Assembly: GCA_036426205.1 (NCBI GenBank)
Contig: CM071568.1
Span: forward strand, 36,898,980 to 36,962,979
DNA from: Ascaphus truei
Taxonomy: Eukaryota; Chordata; Amphibia; Anura; Ascaphidae
Reading direction: 5' to 3'
Length of the DNA stretch: 64,000 nt
Of the stretch, positions 22,744 through 33,881 are shown in pieces (position 1 is the first letter of the stretch; the number at the start of each line of letters is the position of its first letter). Position numbers and translations under genes: made by a program. The notes under the pieces are model-generated. The model was given only the letters and a program-made list of their open reading frames with translations, was not told the DNA's origin and made no database searches.

Positions 22744-25552
22744 GACGCTCACTGCAGCCGGAAGGATACAGCTAACCCGGAAGCTCTCTATGGTGAGAGG
22801 AGTGTCTGAACGGCAGAAGGTGTGTGTGTCCTGCTTTCGATACACAGAGTGCCTACCGCTACCACCTGGCCCCCCCTGCTCAGACACGGGATACTGCTCC
22901 ACACCGGAGGCTCAGCTGGGTTTCTGTTGCAGTTGTTGGCGATTGAGATATTATCTCATACAGGCGATTTTTATTGATCAGTTTGTGAGTGCACAGTTCA
23001 TACTTTAATTCCAGTCCTAAATAAATTTGTAACCTTACTACACTATGAGTGCAGAAGAGAGAACCCCCGCAGCTGTCTGGATGTATATGTGTCGGGACTC
23101 CCTAGGTAAGTGCATATAACAACAAACCAAAGAAAAAGGAACCTAGTAAGGGCACTCTAAACACGTGGTGATATGGTGAACACTTTAAAACATACACTTT
23201 ACTCTAATAATTTAAAATAATGGGTGATAAAACAAGAATTGAACGCTTGGATCCTTAATATGAACACTAAATGTGGTGTTCTGGATCAATGGAGGTATGA
23301 CTGCAAATATCCTCTACTAATGTATGCTGCAGTTTGGACCAGTGGGTATGGGGAGTCACTGTCCAGATGAACCAAAGCAACCTATTTATCGCTGCTGTAA
23401 CAGTATGTGCCAGTATATACAAACCCTAGTAAGTAAAATGTACAGAACTCTAGCATTCAAAAAGGACCCTAGCCAGGTCTGCCAAAAAACCAGTGAGGTA
23501 GTATAACTGGCTAAATGAATGGGATCCTGGCTATTAATGTAGCTGATATAGGGCGAGGGATACTGTAAATAAATAGTTGAATGTAGGGTTTGTACATGAT
23601 CAGCTCAATATCACTGGCTATGAATATAACCCTAGGAAAAGTGAAGTTGAGTCTAGGGAGCATAACAATAAGTCCCTATCCACATTGTGAGCATAACATA
23701 CTGGGCTCACACACTTAGTACAACGGTAGGGCTGACTCAGATCAGGTAGGTATATAGTCTGTTCAGCGTCTCTCAGGTAGGTGGTGTGATGGTGGTGATA
23801 GTAACCAACCTATCTATGGGGTACTAAACAGTACTGATCCAACACCAGCTCTGTTGTCAGAGTTGATCTCTAAAGGATCAGTACTCAGTGAGAGGTAAAA
23901 GATATAAATACATGGTAATGCTGAAATGGGATATACAGCTTACTGCTACCGTGTGACAGCAGGGAGAAGAGTATCTCGGTTCGTGTGGGCTCCCTTTAGA
24001 TCATCCGATCGCAGGGAAGCTCCTTATTTGAAAAATAGCGTGCTGCAGTTGCTGACGAACACTGCCGTCAGCTGACTCATGTGTGTGAGAGAGTCCTGCG
24101 TGTGCACCCATCTGCCGACGCGCGCGTTTCGCGTAGCCGCTTCCTCAAGGCAGTACAAGAGGACTGTTTAGGTAGACAGTACAGGTTAAAGTTGTAAAAG
24201 TTTATGATAAAGGTAAATGAAGTCGTTAAATTGAGAAGTCTCTGCCCAACAGAGCTAAAACAGCTAATCTTGCATCTATTGGGGCAATCTCACCAGCCTT
24301 GATGTAGTGAAATCAAATTTGTGAGTTTGTATGCCCTGTTTTGCCATTTCGACTTAATGGAGGTACTAGAGTACCAGCAAATTAGCAACATTTGTGATAT
24401 TGAGACATTTGGGCCATGTCACATACATTTGCAGACCCAGAATGAAATTGCATTATAAAAAGCCTTTTTTTTGTGCCGTTTGGACATGCAAGAAGGGCTT
24501 ATAGAATACGGCAACCTGCATATTCGACTGAGAAGAACTCTGTTCGCATGCATACAGTATGCACTTTCCACAGCTACAAGAATAGACCCCTTTGTACCTT
24601 CTTTTTGGAAAGCTCTACCTCTTTCTGTATTAGAATTATTTACCGTGAAAAACATTTTTTTAGTCTTCTGAAGAAGCATCTGAAGGATTTCTAAAGGGAA
24701 CATTTCACAATTATTCTGAGTCAAGCTCCGGGTTTCTATTGCTGGCAATAGCTATATTTTCTCCTCTCTTGGGGATTTTTCAAAGCTCATAGACTAGTAC
24801 TGTACCTTGACTGTGATGTTATCTGATGAATTGCCACTGACATGTTTGACACTTGATATGGAACTTTATTGCAAATATTACTTTTGCTTCTTGATTTGAA
24901 GCTCTGATACTTTGAGTACATTGTTCCCATAAGAGTGTTTTTGTATTCCATGTAGTGCCCAAACTCTGTGATATAGACAGCAAATTTCATTTTCCTATGC
25001 TAATGATTATTTGGTACATATAAGATTCTTTATTCTTGTTAACAATATTACTTCAGTGTCATGTACATGTATATTATGTTTCATTTCCAATATCCCATGT
25101 ACATATCTTACTAGTTGTACGGAATATGCATAAGATTACTTTTTCTTTTTCTAGTGAAAAATCTTGTATATCTCTATATAACGCTAACAGTCTTTATCTA
25201 CGGCCGGGAAATACTTGGTCTCAGTAGAGACCTTAAGAATATTATATGTCATAAATATTATTGACAACCTCTTATTTTTCATTTTAACTGAGGTGTATGA
25301 ATGTTCATACAAGTTTAGACTGATTAAATGCATGTTTATGTATTATACTGAATAATTTTGTCAGGTAATTATACCTTTTAAAGATGCATTTCCAGTTTAA
25401 TTTCTCCACTCTCCCCCGCCCCCTTAGGTTGAATAGAGTGGGTCTCCAGAACTGTACTGTTCTGATTTCTGCTCTGGGGACCCACTGCTTCCCGAGATAA
25501 TAACTCTAAATGCGATGCTAGTATTTAATGCCTTGAAATGTTACACGTCACC
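22744..25552. other. Intronic stretch with one decayed motif, no gene
   Basis: At 24121-24152 (minus orientation) CTTGAGGAAG...CTACGCGAAACGCGCG matches the foldback loop motif. Apart from this, no coding or RNA feature is supported. Composition is AT-rich from 24160 on. Confidence 0.4.
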
Positions 25553-26480
25553 CTGTAAGGAATCGGGGGCCACGTCCCTTGTGGTGTGACCCCTCCTTAC
25601 CCACTACCAGTACTGCAGCGGCTGCTGCCCCTGCCCCCCGTCGCCACCCATGCCGCCGCCCAGTGCATACCTTGAACTCTGCCGTCGCCATCTTGGATTC
25701 TGGCACTGGTGTTACAGACTCTCAGCTGTGCTCCACTACTTCCTGGTCTCTCAGCCACTCACGAGCAGCTCCTCGACACGCCTCCATCATGCCCCTCGTC
25801 CGGATTGGTCACTGTCGCTTTAAATATTCTGCTTGGAATCCAAACAGGGGCAGGGACAGGAACCAGAGCTGAAACAGACAAGGGAGCTAAGCATAGACGC
25901 TGCACACACAGGAGCTACAGGAAATCTATGCAAAGCAAGGACTGAGAGGACAGAGTGAGGTAATATAGAAAGAGGGGCCAATAGGGATGAGAGGTGGAGC
26001 AGAGGTTTGAGTGGGTAATTGCAGGGATAGGTCAGAGTGAGCAGGGGAGGAGACAAGAAGGTAATCCAAGGTAATAGCCTGCAACCGACGGGGGACGGAG
26101 CCAGAGCGTGGGGGCGGCAAGTAACTAGAGCGGGTGCGCGCGCCCTGTGTAACCCTGCTATGCGCGCACACCACGCGTGCACCAGAGCCTGGGGGAAGAC
26201 CAGCGGAGGAGGAGCACAGGAGAGGATACATATGGGAAGGAGGAACGAAGGAACCAGGTAGGGGATGGACAGAGATGACAGAGGCATGCCGAGGAGCGCG
26301 TGACACACAATAGGGAACCCTCGATCGTGAACGCGTGCGCTGGGTGAGGGGACCGTGCGCGTGCGCAGAGTATGAGCCTGGGCGTGCGGACTGTGCCGGG
26401 GAGGAATGGCTGAGGGGGGAAGGTAGAGATTGGGGATGTAGGGGTGTGGAGGGACTAGGCACTGTGGAATCTTGGTGACG
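25553..26480 (+). repeat. GC-rich LTR-like block
   Basis: Starts TGTAAGGAATCGGGGGCCAC and continues TGACCCCTCCTTACC. This parallels the start of the minus-strand block at 17936-18803 (TGTGAGGATCCGGGGGTCAC ... TGACCTCCCCTCACC), so the two probably belong to related LTR families. The 3' end is not defined. The 242- and 187-codon minus-strand frames here are low-complexity P/S/L-rich translations without a domain and are not taken as genes. Confidence 0.35.
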
Positions 26481-26565
26481 TTTTGACACATGTTATAGAG
26501 CAAGATAAACCAATGCAAAGTATATTGACAATGCGCTGATTTTATCAATGTTTAGTGAATAGTCC

Positions 26566-27159
26566 TGTAGGAGGACGTGCGCAGAGGTATGCAATGGAGA
26601 CTTTTTAAGCTGAAATTAAATAAGGCTTTTATTGCGCCTGTTTCTTTAACATAAGAAAATCATCCAAATATATGCAAATAAGGGGTCAAACAAAGCTTCT
26701 GTTCCACTTGGGAGTATTTCTAGTGAAACCTATGCAGTCCACAACTCCCTTTAGATTAGCATGTCTCCCAGCCCCAAACATATATCTTGATATGTGCAGA
26801 TATACAAAAAGTCTTATAAAGGAAAGTCTTATCTGTTTTCTTGTAGTTGGAGGGAAAGTCTTCTCTGTTCCTGGGTTGCTGCCTTTTTCCTCAGGCTATA
26901 TCAGCATTCAGGTTCAGAAGTGCTTTCCCCTGTGTCTTGCAAGCAGCGTGCAGTTTCTTCTGGAAGGCTCATGACATCTGTTCCTATGGTCAGTCCCACA
27001 GTTTGTGAGACTCAGGAAATCTCCCTTCCTTTTTCAAGGGCAGGCTTTTCTAACAAACCTAATCAGCCAGATGGTGTTGGTTAATTGACAACCAGCAGTT
27101 AACCACCACACTGCTGGATTAGAGGCATATTTCCAGAACAGGGATAAACCCCTGTTACA
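26566..27159 (-). repeat. 3' LTR of the coiled-coil element
   Basis: Plus-strand ends are TGTAGGAGG...CCTGTTACA; read on the minus strand TGTAACAGG...CCTCCTACA. The minus polyadenylation signal is the TTTATT near 26627. It pairs with 30824-31416. Confidence 0.9.
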
Positions 27160-27175
27160 TACCTCCCCTGTTTGT
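27160..27175 (-). promoter_or_regulatory. Polypurine tract of the coiled-coil element
   Basis: Minus-strand ACAAACAGGGGAGGTA directly precedes the 3' LTR start TGTAACAGG. It is identical over 16 nt (17 with the preceding C) to the tract at 17398-17413 of the Gmr1-type element. Confidence 0.8.
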
Positions 27176-27507
27176 GAGAAGCTCGGGCTTGCCACGGCCA
27201 AAGCCCATCCTTCCACTCTCATTCGAGACATCTCTGTGAATTGAATGAGAGTGGATGGAGGAAGAGAACCCTCAGTCCCGCTGGGATTGGAGCCCTTTCT
27301 CCAGTTTTTTCGTGTCTCCTTCCGAAAGTGCTTGAGATCAGCACTCCTCAGTCGCTCGAGGAGGACTTTTTCCAGGTTTAGTCTTTTTACTGCGTGCGCG
27401 GTCATGAGATTTCCCTCGCGTCGGGTGCTCGTCTTATTGTAGGCAGACTGTATGGCAATAGTTCCAGAGCGTTTGAAAACAGCCCTTTGAGTTTTCCGCT
27501 CTTGAAG

Positions 27508-28135
27508 CTATCTCTCTGCACTTTTTCCACTCAATGGAGTTGCTAGTTCAGCTTCTTTGAGATTGAGTTGCAATTTCACATCCACTTTCAGAGAATGTCC
27601 CATCTTTTCAGATTCATCAGCTAAGGATTCATATGGTTTTGATTCTGCACGTGTACCTTTTTTTGTTGTCTGTTGATTGGCTGAAGGTTTTGCTAGTGCT
27701 TGTTTAGGTGGTTCAAATTTTGCAACCTTGTTTTTCAGACGAGCGGTATTCCCAGCTCTCACTGTTCCCTTGTCTTCATGGGTTTTTGTGGCTGTGGGAT
27801 ACTGACGCTTAGTCAGGGTCAATACTTGTCCTTGTAGGACTGTAATCTCATCCGCGAGAGATCCCTGTTTTATGAGTGCATCTTGCAAGTCTCTTCTCAG
27901 GGAATTTATCTGCACACTTTGCTTTCTCTGAGCTTGCTTCCACATTTTCATTGTATTGTGAAGCACTGTGAATTTCTTTGCTCGGCCCACAGTTACTTGT
28001 CTCAGTTTCTGGACCTTCTTGTGCTCCCTTTTGTGCCGAGTCACCTGGGTTCTAAGCTTGCCCTTTAGCGATGCTTTGGTGATGCTCAAGGTAGCCTTCA
28101 GTTTCTCATGCTGCTTTGCGGGGACATACTGGGTA
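27508..28135 (-). pseudogene. C-terminal part of the coiled-coil ORF, separate frame
   Basis: The frame opens just after a small shift near 28135-28150. It reads QERLITQYVPAKQHEKLKA, then a basic K/R-rich stretch (KGKLRTQVTRHKREHKKVQK) and a further helical region (INSLRRDLQDALIKQG). It ends with a K/A/P-rich tail at a stop at 27508-27510. The heptad-like hydrophobic spacing and basic helix continue the character of the upstream frame, so both were one protein. I see no catalytic motif or zinc knuckle. The basic region could bind nucleic acid, which would suit a gag-like role; that is inference. Confidence 0.6.
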
Positions 28136-28301
28136 ATCAGACGTTCCTGAGCACTTGTACTTCTTTAGCAGCCTGCAGATTGTCTTCCTGCAGAGTTTGC
28201 TGCTTTTCCTCGGCCTTCTGGAGGTGTGTATGCAGACCTTGCAGTTGGTTCTGCAGTCGGTGCTCTGCTTCAAACTTCTCATCTTCCAAAAGTCTATTTA
28301 T

Positions 28302-29846
28302 TTATTTAAGCTCGTGCAGCTTTTCATTCTTTTCCTTGATGTAGTCTGTCAAATGAGAATTTTCTTCTTTCAGTTTTAAGTTTTCTCTTTTTAATCTTAA
28401 ATATTCTCCTTTTTCAGTCTCTGTACTATTCATGGCCTCCTTGCAGTCCTCCTTCCATTTTTGCACATCTGCTTGGAGGCGGGCTGTCTCCTGGCGTGAG
28501 ACTTCCATCTCCAGGTTTAGGTTCTGAAGCTCCTTCTGAGAGACTTTGAGATCTAAGTTAAGATGGAGGATAGTTTTCTTTGCAATGTCCAGCTCCTCAG
28601 TGAGACTGTGAAGTTCCTTTCTGGAGACTTCCAGTTCTGTGCGGCAGCTGTTGGTCTCATGATGTGAGGCATCCAGTGCTCTGCGGAGTGTATGAACCTC
28701 TTTCTGAGATACGTCCACCTCTGTCCGGACACTGTTGACCTCTTGTTGTGAGGCATTCAGTTCTAGGCGAAGACCGTGAACCTCTTGCTGAAAGACTGTA
28801 ATCTCCTTCAGTGCCTCCTCATACTTCCGCTTCAGCTTAGCCATCATTTTATTGGATTGGTTCTTCTTTTCCACCATGGTGGCTTTTGTAGTGTTTGCAG
28901 CATCTAGCTCAGTCTTGAGATCGTCCAATTCTGTCCTGGCCAAAGAGTAAACTGTGAGCACATGTTTCTGTAGCTTCACATTATTTTTCTGTAGCTCTGT
29001 GTAACCATCTTTCTTTTGTTTCAATTGTTCACGGAGCATATCACAGTCATGCCTGGCATTTTTCAGGGCATATTCAGCGCTGGTCAAGGGATCAACACTC
29101 ACTGGTTCCGGCTCCGCTTCCCTGGGATGGTTGGTTGAGGGTTCCTCACTGTTGGCACCGGACAGACACTTCTTTGGGGTACATGACTTCTGCCTTGGGC
29201 CCTCTGGATATTCGGTTATCCGCGGGATGAATTCTCCATTTTCTCTAGGCTGCAGGGCAACTCTGTCCCCCTTTTTCTCCACAGGATCTGCGGACGTGTC
29301 TGTTCCTTCCACGGTAAGTGAAGAACTGCTTTTCTTTTTCTTTTTCCGCCTTTTTGTTTTGGATGACTCCGTTCCATCAGGAATACTGGGGTCTCCTTTT
29401 TTATTTGATACTTCAGCGGCTTCACTGTATACGCCAGGCTTTTCTTGCAGTTGCGTTAGCTGACAGAAATATTTGGTGATCTGCTGCTCCCGCTCTTTCT
29501 CCTGCCGATCATATTCGTCATCATAGAGAGTGGTCTTTTCGGTTCTTGCCGAGTTCAGGCACCCCCACCATTCTTGGGATGTTTTGTGGGTGTGACTCGG
29601 TTCGGGTTCCCGGTAAGAGATGTCTTCCTCTTTATTGGACTGGAAGGGCCACTCTTCCGTGGGGTAGGGTTCATTACAGGAACGCTGCATCTTGTCCTCC
29701 GTTTTGGGGCTATCAGGTGTAATTTTCTTCCTGACCTCAGGAGGCGCTATTGCAGCTGTTGCCACTGTATTTGCTAGAACCCCCAATTGTGGTAGTCCTA
29801 CAGGTGGGCATATTTTGCTTGTAGAGGTCGTAGCTCTCACAGGCAT
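28302..29846 (-). CDS. Long coiled-coil protein carried by the LTR element (514 codons to first stop)
   Basis: The start ATG at 29846 begins MPVRATTSTSK and is the first ATG after an upstream in-frame stop. Residues 1-270 are polar and disordered, with a K-rich patch (TKRRKKKKKSSSS, about residues 163-175). From about residue 275 to the end, the sequence is a long coiled coil of E/K/L-rich heptads. Residues about 350-450 form tandem 14-residue repeats of the type xELxVSxKELHxL. A TAA at 28302-28304 ends the frame, but the same frame continues coiled-coil coding for about 55 codons, then shifts into the 27508-28135 frame. No enzyme domain is present and the protein is not recognised. Golgin- or myosin-like database hits would be expected from coiled-coil composition alone and would not show homology. 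Confidence 0.7.
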   Translation of the reverse strand: MPVRATTSTSKICPPVGLPQLGVLANTVATAAIAPPEVRKKITPDSPKTEDKMQRSCNEPYPTEEWPFQSNKEEDISYREPEPSHTHKTSQEWWGCLNSARTEKTTLYDDEYDRQEKEREQQITKYFCQLTQLQEKPGVYSEAAEVSNKKGDPSIPDGTESSKTKRRKKKKKSSSSLTVEGTDTSADPVEKKGDRVALQPRENGEFIPRITEYPEGPRQKSCTPKKCLSGANSEEPSTNHPREAEPEPVSVDPLTSAEYALKNARHDCDMLREQLKQKKDGYTELQKNNVKLQKHVLTVYSLARTELDDLKTELDAANTTKATMVEKKNQSNKMMAKLKRKYEEALKEITVFQQEVHGLRLELNASQQEVNSVRTEVDVSQKEVHTLRRALDASHHETNSCRTELEVSRKELHSLTEELDIAKKTILHLNLDLKVSQKELQNLNLEMEVSRQETARLQADVQKWKEDCKEAMNSTETEKGEYLRLKRENLKLKEENSHLTDYIKEKNEKLHELK

Positions 29847-30800
29847 CTCTGTAGACTTTTTTTTTTTCTTGGGTAAGTTTTACAATATCAGCAGTACTGT
29901 GCACGCATTCTCTCTCATTAGGTATACTGGATGTGCAGTTGCTAGGTAAAAACTTCTGTTTGCTTTACACCATTTACTTGCTAGGTACATTCCCTCCGCT
30001 TCAGCCAAATAATGTGGTTTTCTGCTTGAGTTCAGTAATTTTCACTCTCAACTTTGGGTATTATGGCATTCACTCTTCACACTTTGGGTGCCTGTTTTAC
30101 TCCCAAAATACATAGACAGACTTTATTTGCAGAAAAAAATATATATTCTTTGCAGTGGAATATTTCTTTCACTCCCAGCAGGGTGACTCAACACTCAGCA
30201 ATTGGCTTTGGGATACCTTTTACACAGCTCAGCAATTCCTTTTTCCCCAGTAGGTCAATTTTACCCTCAGCACTTGTTTACTGAAAATTCCCCTTCTTCA
30301 GTAGAGTCTTGCATCAATTTTCACACTTTTTTGCATATACTCCATTCACAGCTGGTAGTCCTATGAGGTGTGGCAGCCTTAGCTTGCAGAATCAGTACCG
30401 CTCGTGGGTCACCATCTGTATTCACTGCTTCAGCGAAACATTTGAAAACAACAAACGTCTATCCCTTTTAAGGGCTAACTTACTTCTTGAACCCTGACTA
30501 CGGCTGGAAGGCAAAACCCCTATTTCAATGACCATATTACACTTTATTGTGATAGGCAAATAAGGTTTACCTGCTTCAGCACAGTCTCTCTCTCTCCTCT
30601 TGGGATCGGGGAAAAGAGTCCATCTGTGGTTTTGTGTGTTTCAGTGCAGTGTAGATTTCCTGCCTGGGTGTGTATCCCATTAACTCTGGTCTCTGCTGCA
30701 TGAGATCCTTTGTTTATGTTGCTCAGGCTGTTTGTAGGCAAAAAGCACAAAAAAAAATTCACAGGCAATCTCCGGGGCCCTTTTAACTTCAAGGGCCACC
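29847..30800 (-). other. Long leader of the coiled-coil element
   Basis: About 0.95 kb between primer site and ORF start. There is no conserved coding. Short sequence phrases such as 'acactttgggtgcc' are not structured. The leader may hold packaging signals, but nothing specific is visible. Confidence 0.5.
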
Positions 30801-30804
30801 TCAG

Positions 30805-30821
30805 TCCCAATTCTGACACCA
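30805..30821 (-). promoter_or_regulatory. Primer binding site, tRNA-Leu type
   Basis: Minus-strand TGGTGTCAGAATTGGGA lies 2 nt after the 5' LTR end. It matches the Gmr1-type element's site (TGGTGTCAGAAGTGGGA) at all but one base. Confidence 0.78.
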
Positions 30822-30823
30822 TA

Positions 30824-31416
30824 TGTAGGAGGACATGCGCAAAGGTATGCAATGGAGACTTTTTAAGGTGAAATTAAATAAGGCTTTTATTGCGCCTGTT
30901 TCTTTAACATAAGAAAATCATCCAAACATATGCAAATAAGGGGTCAAACAAAGCTTCTGTGCCACTTGGGAGTATTTCTAGTGAAACCTATGCAGTCCAC
31001 AACTCCCTTTAGATTAGCATGTCTCCCAGCCCCAAACATATATCTTGATATGTGCAGATATACAAAAAGTCTTATAAAGGAAAGTCTTATCTGTTTTCTT
31101 GTAGTTGGAGGGAAAGTCTTCTCTGTTCCTGGGTTGCTGCATTTTTCCTCAGGCTATATCAGCATTCAGGTTCAGAAGTGCTTTCCCCTGTGTCTTGCAA
31201 GCAGCGTGCAGTTTCTTCTGGCAGGCTCAAGACATCTGTTCCTATGGTCAGTCCCAAAATTTGTGAGACTCAGGAAATCTCCCTTCCTGTTTCAAGGGCA
31301 GGCTTTTCTAACAAACCTAATCAGACAGGTGGTGTTGGCTATTTGACTACCAGCAGTTAACCACCACACTGCTGGATTAGAGGCACATTTCCAGAACAGG
31401 ATAAACCCCTGTTACA
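30824..31416 (-). repeat. 5' LTR of the coiled-coil element
   Basis: It is 593 bp, TGTAGGAGGACATGCGC...CCCCTGTTACA on the plus strand, near-identical to 26566-27159. The single-base and 1-nt indel differences suggest a young insertion. Confidence 0.9.
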
Positions 31417-31421
31417 AGGCC

Positions 31422-32299
31422 ACATAGTTTGATCTCTGAAATGATGTATTGTGTCATGTCACCTGCTTGATAAATAGGTTAATTTTATATTTACCGTTGA
31501 AGTGTTGTATGTATGTAGCACCTTTTCCCCACCCTAAGTGAGATCATATAGCTACCGTTGTACTCTGGTGCTGGTGCATACCTGTGAGGTAGAACAGAAG
31601 GCCTGATATCTCCGCTATGGTGTAGGGAGACATCAGGACAGGCTATCAGGGGTGGTTTGTCAGTTAACACAGCACCTCCAGCCCAGGAGGGCCCTGGAGC
31701 AGCCAGGATGAACTTCATGGGCAACTCTTCTTTGTATTCACACTCCAGACATCACACCAGAGAGAGTATAACTGGGATTTATTGGGTACATCATAGGTAT
31801 TACAGGTTCCATTCCCTGAAGGCAGTACCCCTGGCTCCTCAGCATACCTTTCCCCCAACAGGGAAAGGCCTCAGCCCACTCCTGTCCTGGAGAGACTTAC
31901 TGCTGCGTCCTCATAGCAGGGATGGCAGCACAGAAATAACTCCCAGAACCCTTGCTCTGACCTCTAAAGGGAAACCTCCTCCTTCCCAGTGGCTTGTAAG
32001 CCAGCCTCCTATCAGTCATAGGCCCCCTTGTAATACCAGGCTACTCCTGAACTTTATTAGGTAACACATATAACAATACAACCAGGCCCTGCAGGATTTG
32101 CTCCCAACACTGCCCACTATTTACAGTGCTAGATGGGCCAGAGAATTAGTAGCCCAAGGGGACTTGGCTACACATTTTTATCTTTAAGCATCAACCAGGT
32201 ATGCATAACTTCACAATTTTTACAACAAGACAATAACAGTGGAGGGAATATAATATTACAGATAATATAAGTATATCAAGACGTGTGTAACAGCATATG
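31422..32299. other. Intronic stretch, unresolved repeat content
   Basis: Contains 'gggatttattgggtac' and 'ctttattaggtaacac' phrases reminiscent of LTR polyadenylation areas, but no termini or duplicates were found. No gene is supported. Confidence 0.3.
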
Positions 32300-32572
32300 A
32301 GTAGCTCCCTAGTTGATACTTTACATCTCATGCACTGACCTTGGCCCCATATCAGACACACTTTCCAGAACTCTCCTACTGTCTCTGTATGTTCTTTATA
32401 CGTACCACTTAGATGGTAACCTCTTCGGGGCAGGGACTCGTTTTCCTGATGTGAATTTAATGTCTGAAGCGCTTATTCCCATTATGTTTTATATTATTTC
32501 ATGTGTATTCCTGCTATCAAGCATGATGTACATAAATGGCACTATATAAATAAAGACATACATACATCTGGT
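32300..32572 (+). repeat. 5'-truncated L2-type LINE 3' end
   Basis: Contains 'ggtaacctcttcggggcagggact' (L2 3'-end hallmark: TAAGCTC..GGGCAGGGAC), then 'gcactatataaataaag' with an ACATACAT tail near 32555-32570. Only the 3' untranslated end is present, as is usual for LINEs truncated during insertion. Confidence 0.6.
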
Positions 32573-33695
32573 GAAAGGAGTCCCAGCCCCAAAAAGTTTA
32601 CAGTCTATTCGGCATGTGGGAGACTAACAAAAACATTAGGAGTATATTACTTTAGTTTATTGAGTGTTGCCATTTATGTATGGCAGGTTTCACCATACAG
32701 TAGTCATCTTAATAATATCTCTAGTCTTACAAACACAGTGTAGCCCAGCTCCACGCACACCTCCTTGCCGGGTGGGGAAGGGCTGCATGGGCGATCGGGT
32801 AGCCGGATCTCCCTTACAGATGCTTGTACAGGGCATCGCCATCTTGATTCCTCGCGCATGCGCAACGTCACCATCGCACATGCGCAGTAAAGTCGAGTGC
32901 GGCAGCCATCTTAGAAGATGACTCTGCACAGGAATATGAGTCACAGCAGCCCCAGGGGCTGCTTACCATATGGGGAAACACAGCCAATAGGGCTGACGGA
33001 GCCACACAGAGCTGAGGACAGGAGTTTGGCGCAAATTCAGGGACCATGCCAGTCAGAGCAGGAACAGCAAGGGGTAAGGAGGTGTTCTTGGTGCCAGTGG
33101 CCCCTGCACTAGGCCAGAGACATCCCATATATCCCAGCTAGGCCCGACTCACCTCAGCTTGTGTCTGCTACAGGGAAGGCCCATAGATCGGGTTGCGTCC
33201 CCAGTAGCTTATAGTTTTATTGCACCAGTGATGAAAGCCATGCGGTGCACACAGCCTGTGGTCTGGGACCAGATCACAGGCACCTTACTAAAGACAATTA
33301 CAGGGACACACTCCAGCGGGAGACCCCTCAAGAGGCGAACGCCTGGTGGATGAAGAGGATCCAGTAGACTGTGTCGTGGGATCACTCTGCCATTCGACAG
33401 ATCAACCCTCTACAGTTTGACCTGGTCTGGCCTTAGACCATGACAGGTATCACGTGCATGAGAAGAGGAAACAGATTAGGAAACCTGCGGAAACAAGAGA
33501 CCTACTGAATCTTTAAACTTCAAACACAGCATCCAGGTGGCTTGAACGTAGAGATAGATCTAGCAGCTTTTTAGTGAGTAGGAGCAAGTAGCTAAATAAT
33601 GATTACTAGTCCACTTACTAGCCCTTGTTTCATTTATCGGTATCTAGTTACACTAAGCTTTGGACCAATGAATATTGCAATTGTTTTTATATATA
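32573..33695. other. Mixed intronic stretch with a GC-rich part
   Basis: 32760-33450 is GC-richer, with GCGCATGCGCA-type repeats near 32858-32886 and leader-like phrases, but without LTR ends, primer site or coding domains that I can support. It may be part of an unidentified retroelement. Confidence 0.3.
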
Positions 33696-33696
33696 T

Positions 33697-33876
33697 ACTA
33701 CAAATATCCCAAACTGTGTGTATTGGTTTTAAGATATATTTATACAGGATTTTAACCAGAATTATAAATAGTTATATGAATCAATTAAAAAATCTTGTAT
33801 TAAGATTTACTCTTCCATTGCATCAGACCAGCATTAGGAGTAAGGTTATAAAGAGCTTGAGTGTTAAAAAGTAGAA
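33697..33876 (+). repeat. Left copy of a ~190-bp direct duplication flanking the Tc1
   Basis: Shares 'tacaaatatccc', 'tgtgtgtattggtt', 'taagatatatttata' and 'aggattttaaccag' in order with 35537-35724. It ends at the Tc1 insertion point. Confidence 0.7.
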
Positions 33877-33881
33877 ACATA

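Larger units (their letters stand above)
26566..31416 (-). mobile_element. Complete pol-less LTR retroelement with a coiled-coil ORF
   Basis: Two near-identical direct LTRs (30824-31416 as 5' LTR, 26566-27159 as 3' LTR) flank 3.66 kb of internal sequence. A 5-bp target duplication with one mismatch borders it (agtcc 26561-26565, aggcc 31417-31421). A tRNA-Leu-type primer site and a polypurine tract are in place. The only substantial coding content is a long coiled-coil protein, broken into two main frames; no protease, integrase, RT or RNase H motif is visible in any frame. The cis-signals match those of the Gmr1-type element at 12191-17922 so closely that it is likely a non-autonomous partner. 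The coding cargo could be a very divergent gag or a captured host gene; I do not recognise it. Confidence 0.85.

Noticed and set aside
25820..26548. A 242-codon minus-strand open frame
   Set aside because: Low-complexity P/S/L/H-rich translation in a GC-rich LTR-like block, overlapped by another long frame on the same strand. No domain or start context supports a gene.
28302..29846. Assignment of the coiled-coil ORF to a named golgin, myosin or CCDC gene
   Set aside because: Similarity of such sequences is dominated by heptad composition. No specific motif allows a named homologue without a search.
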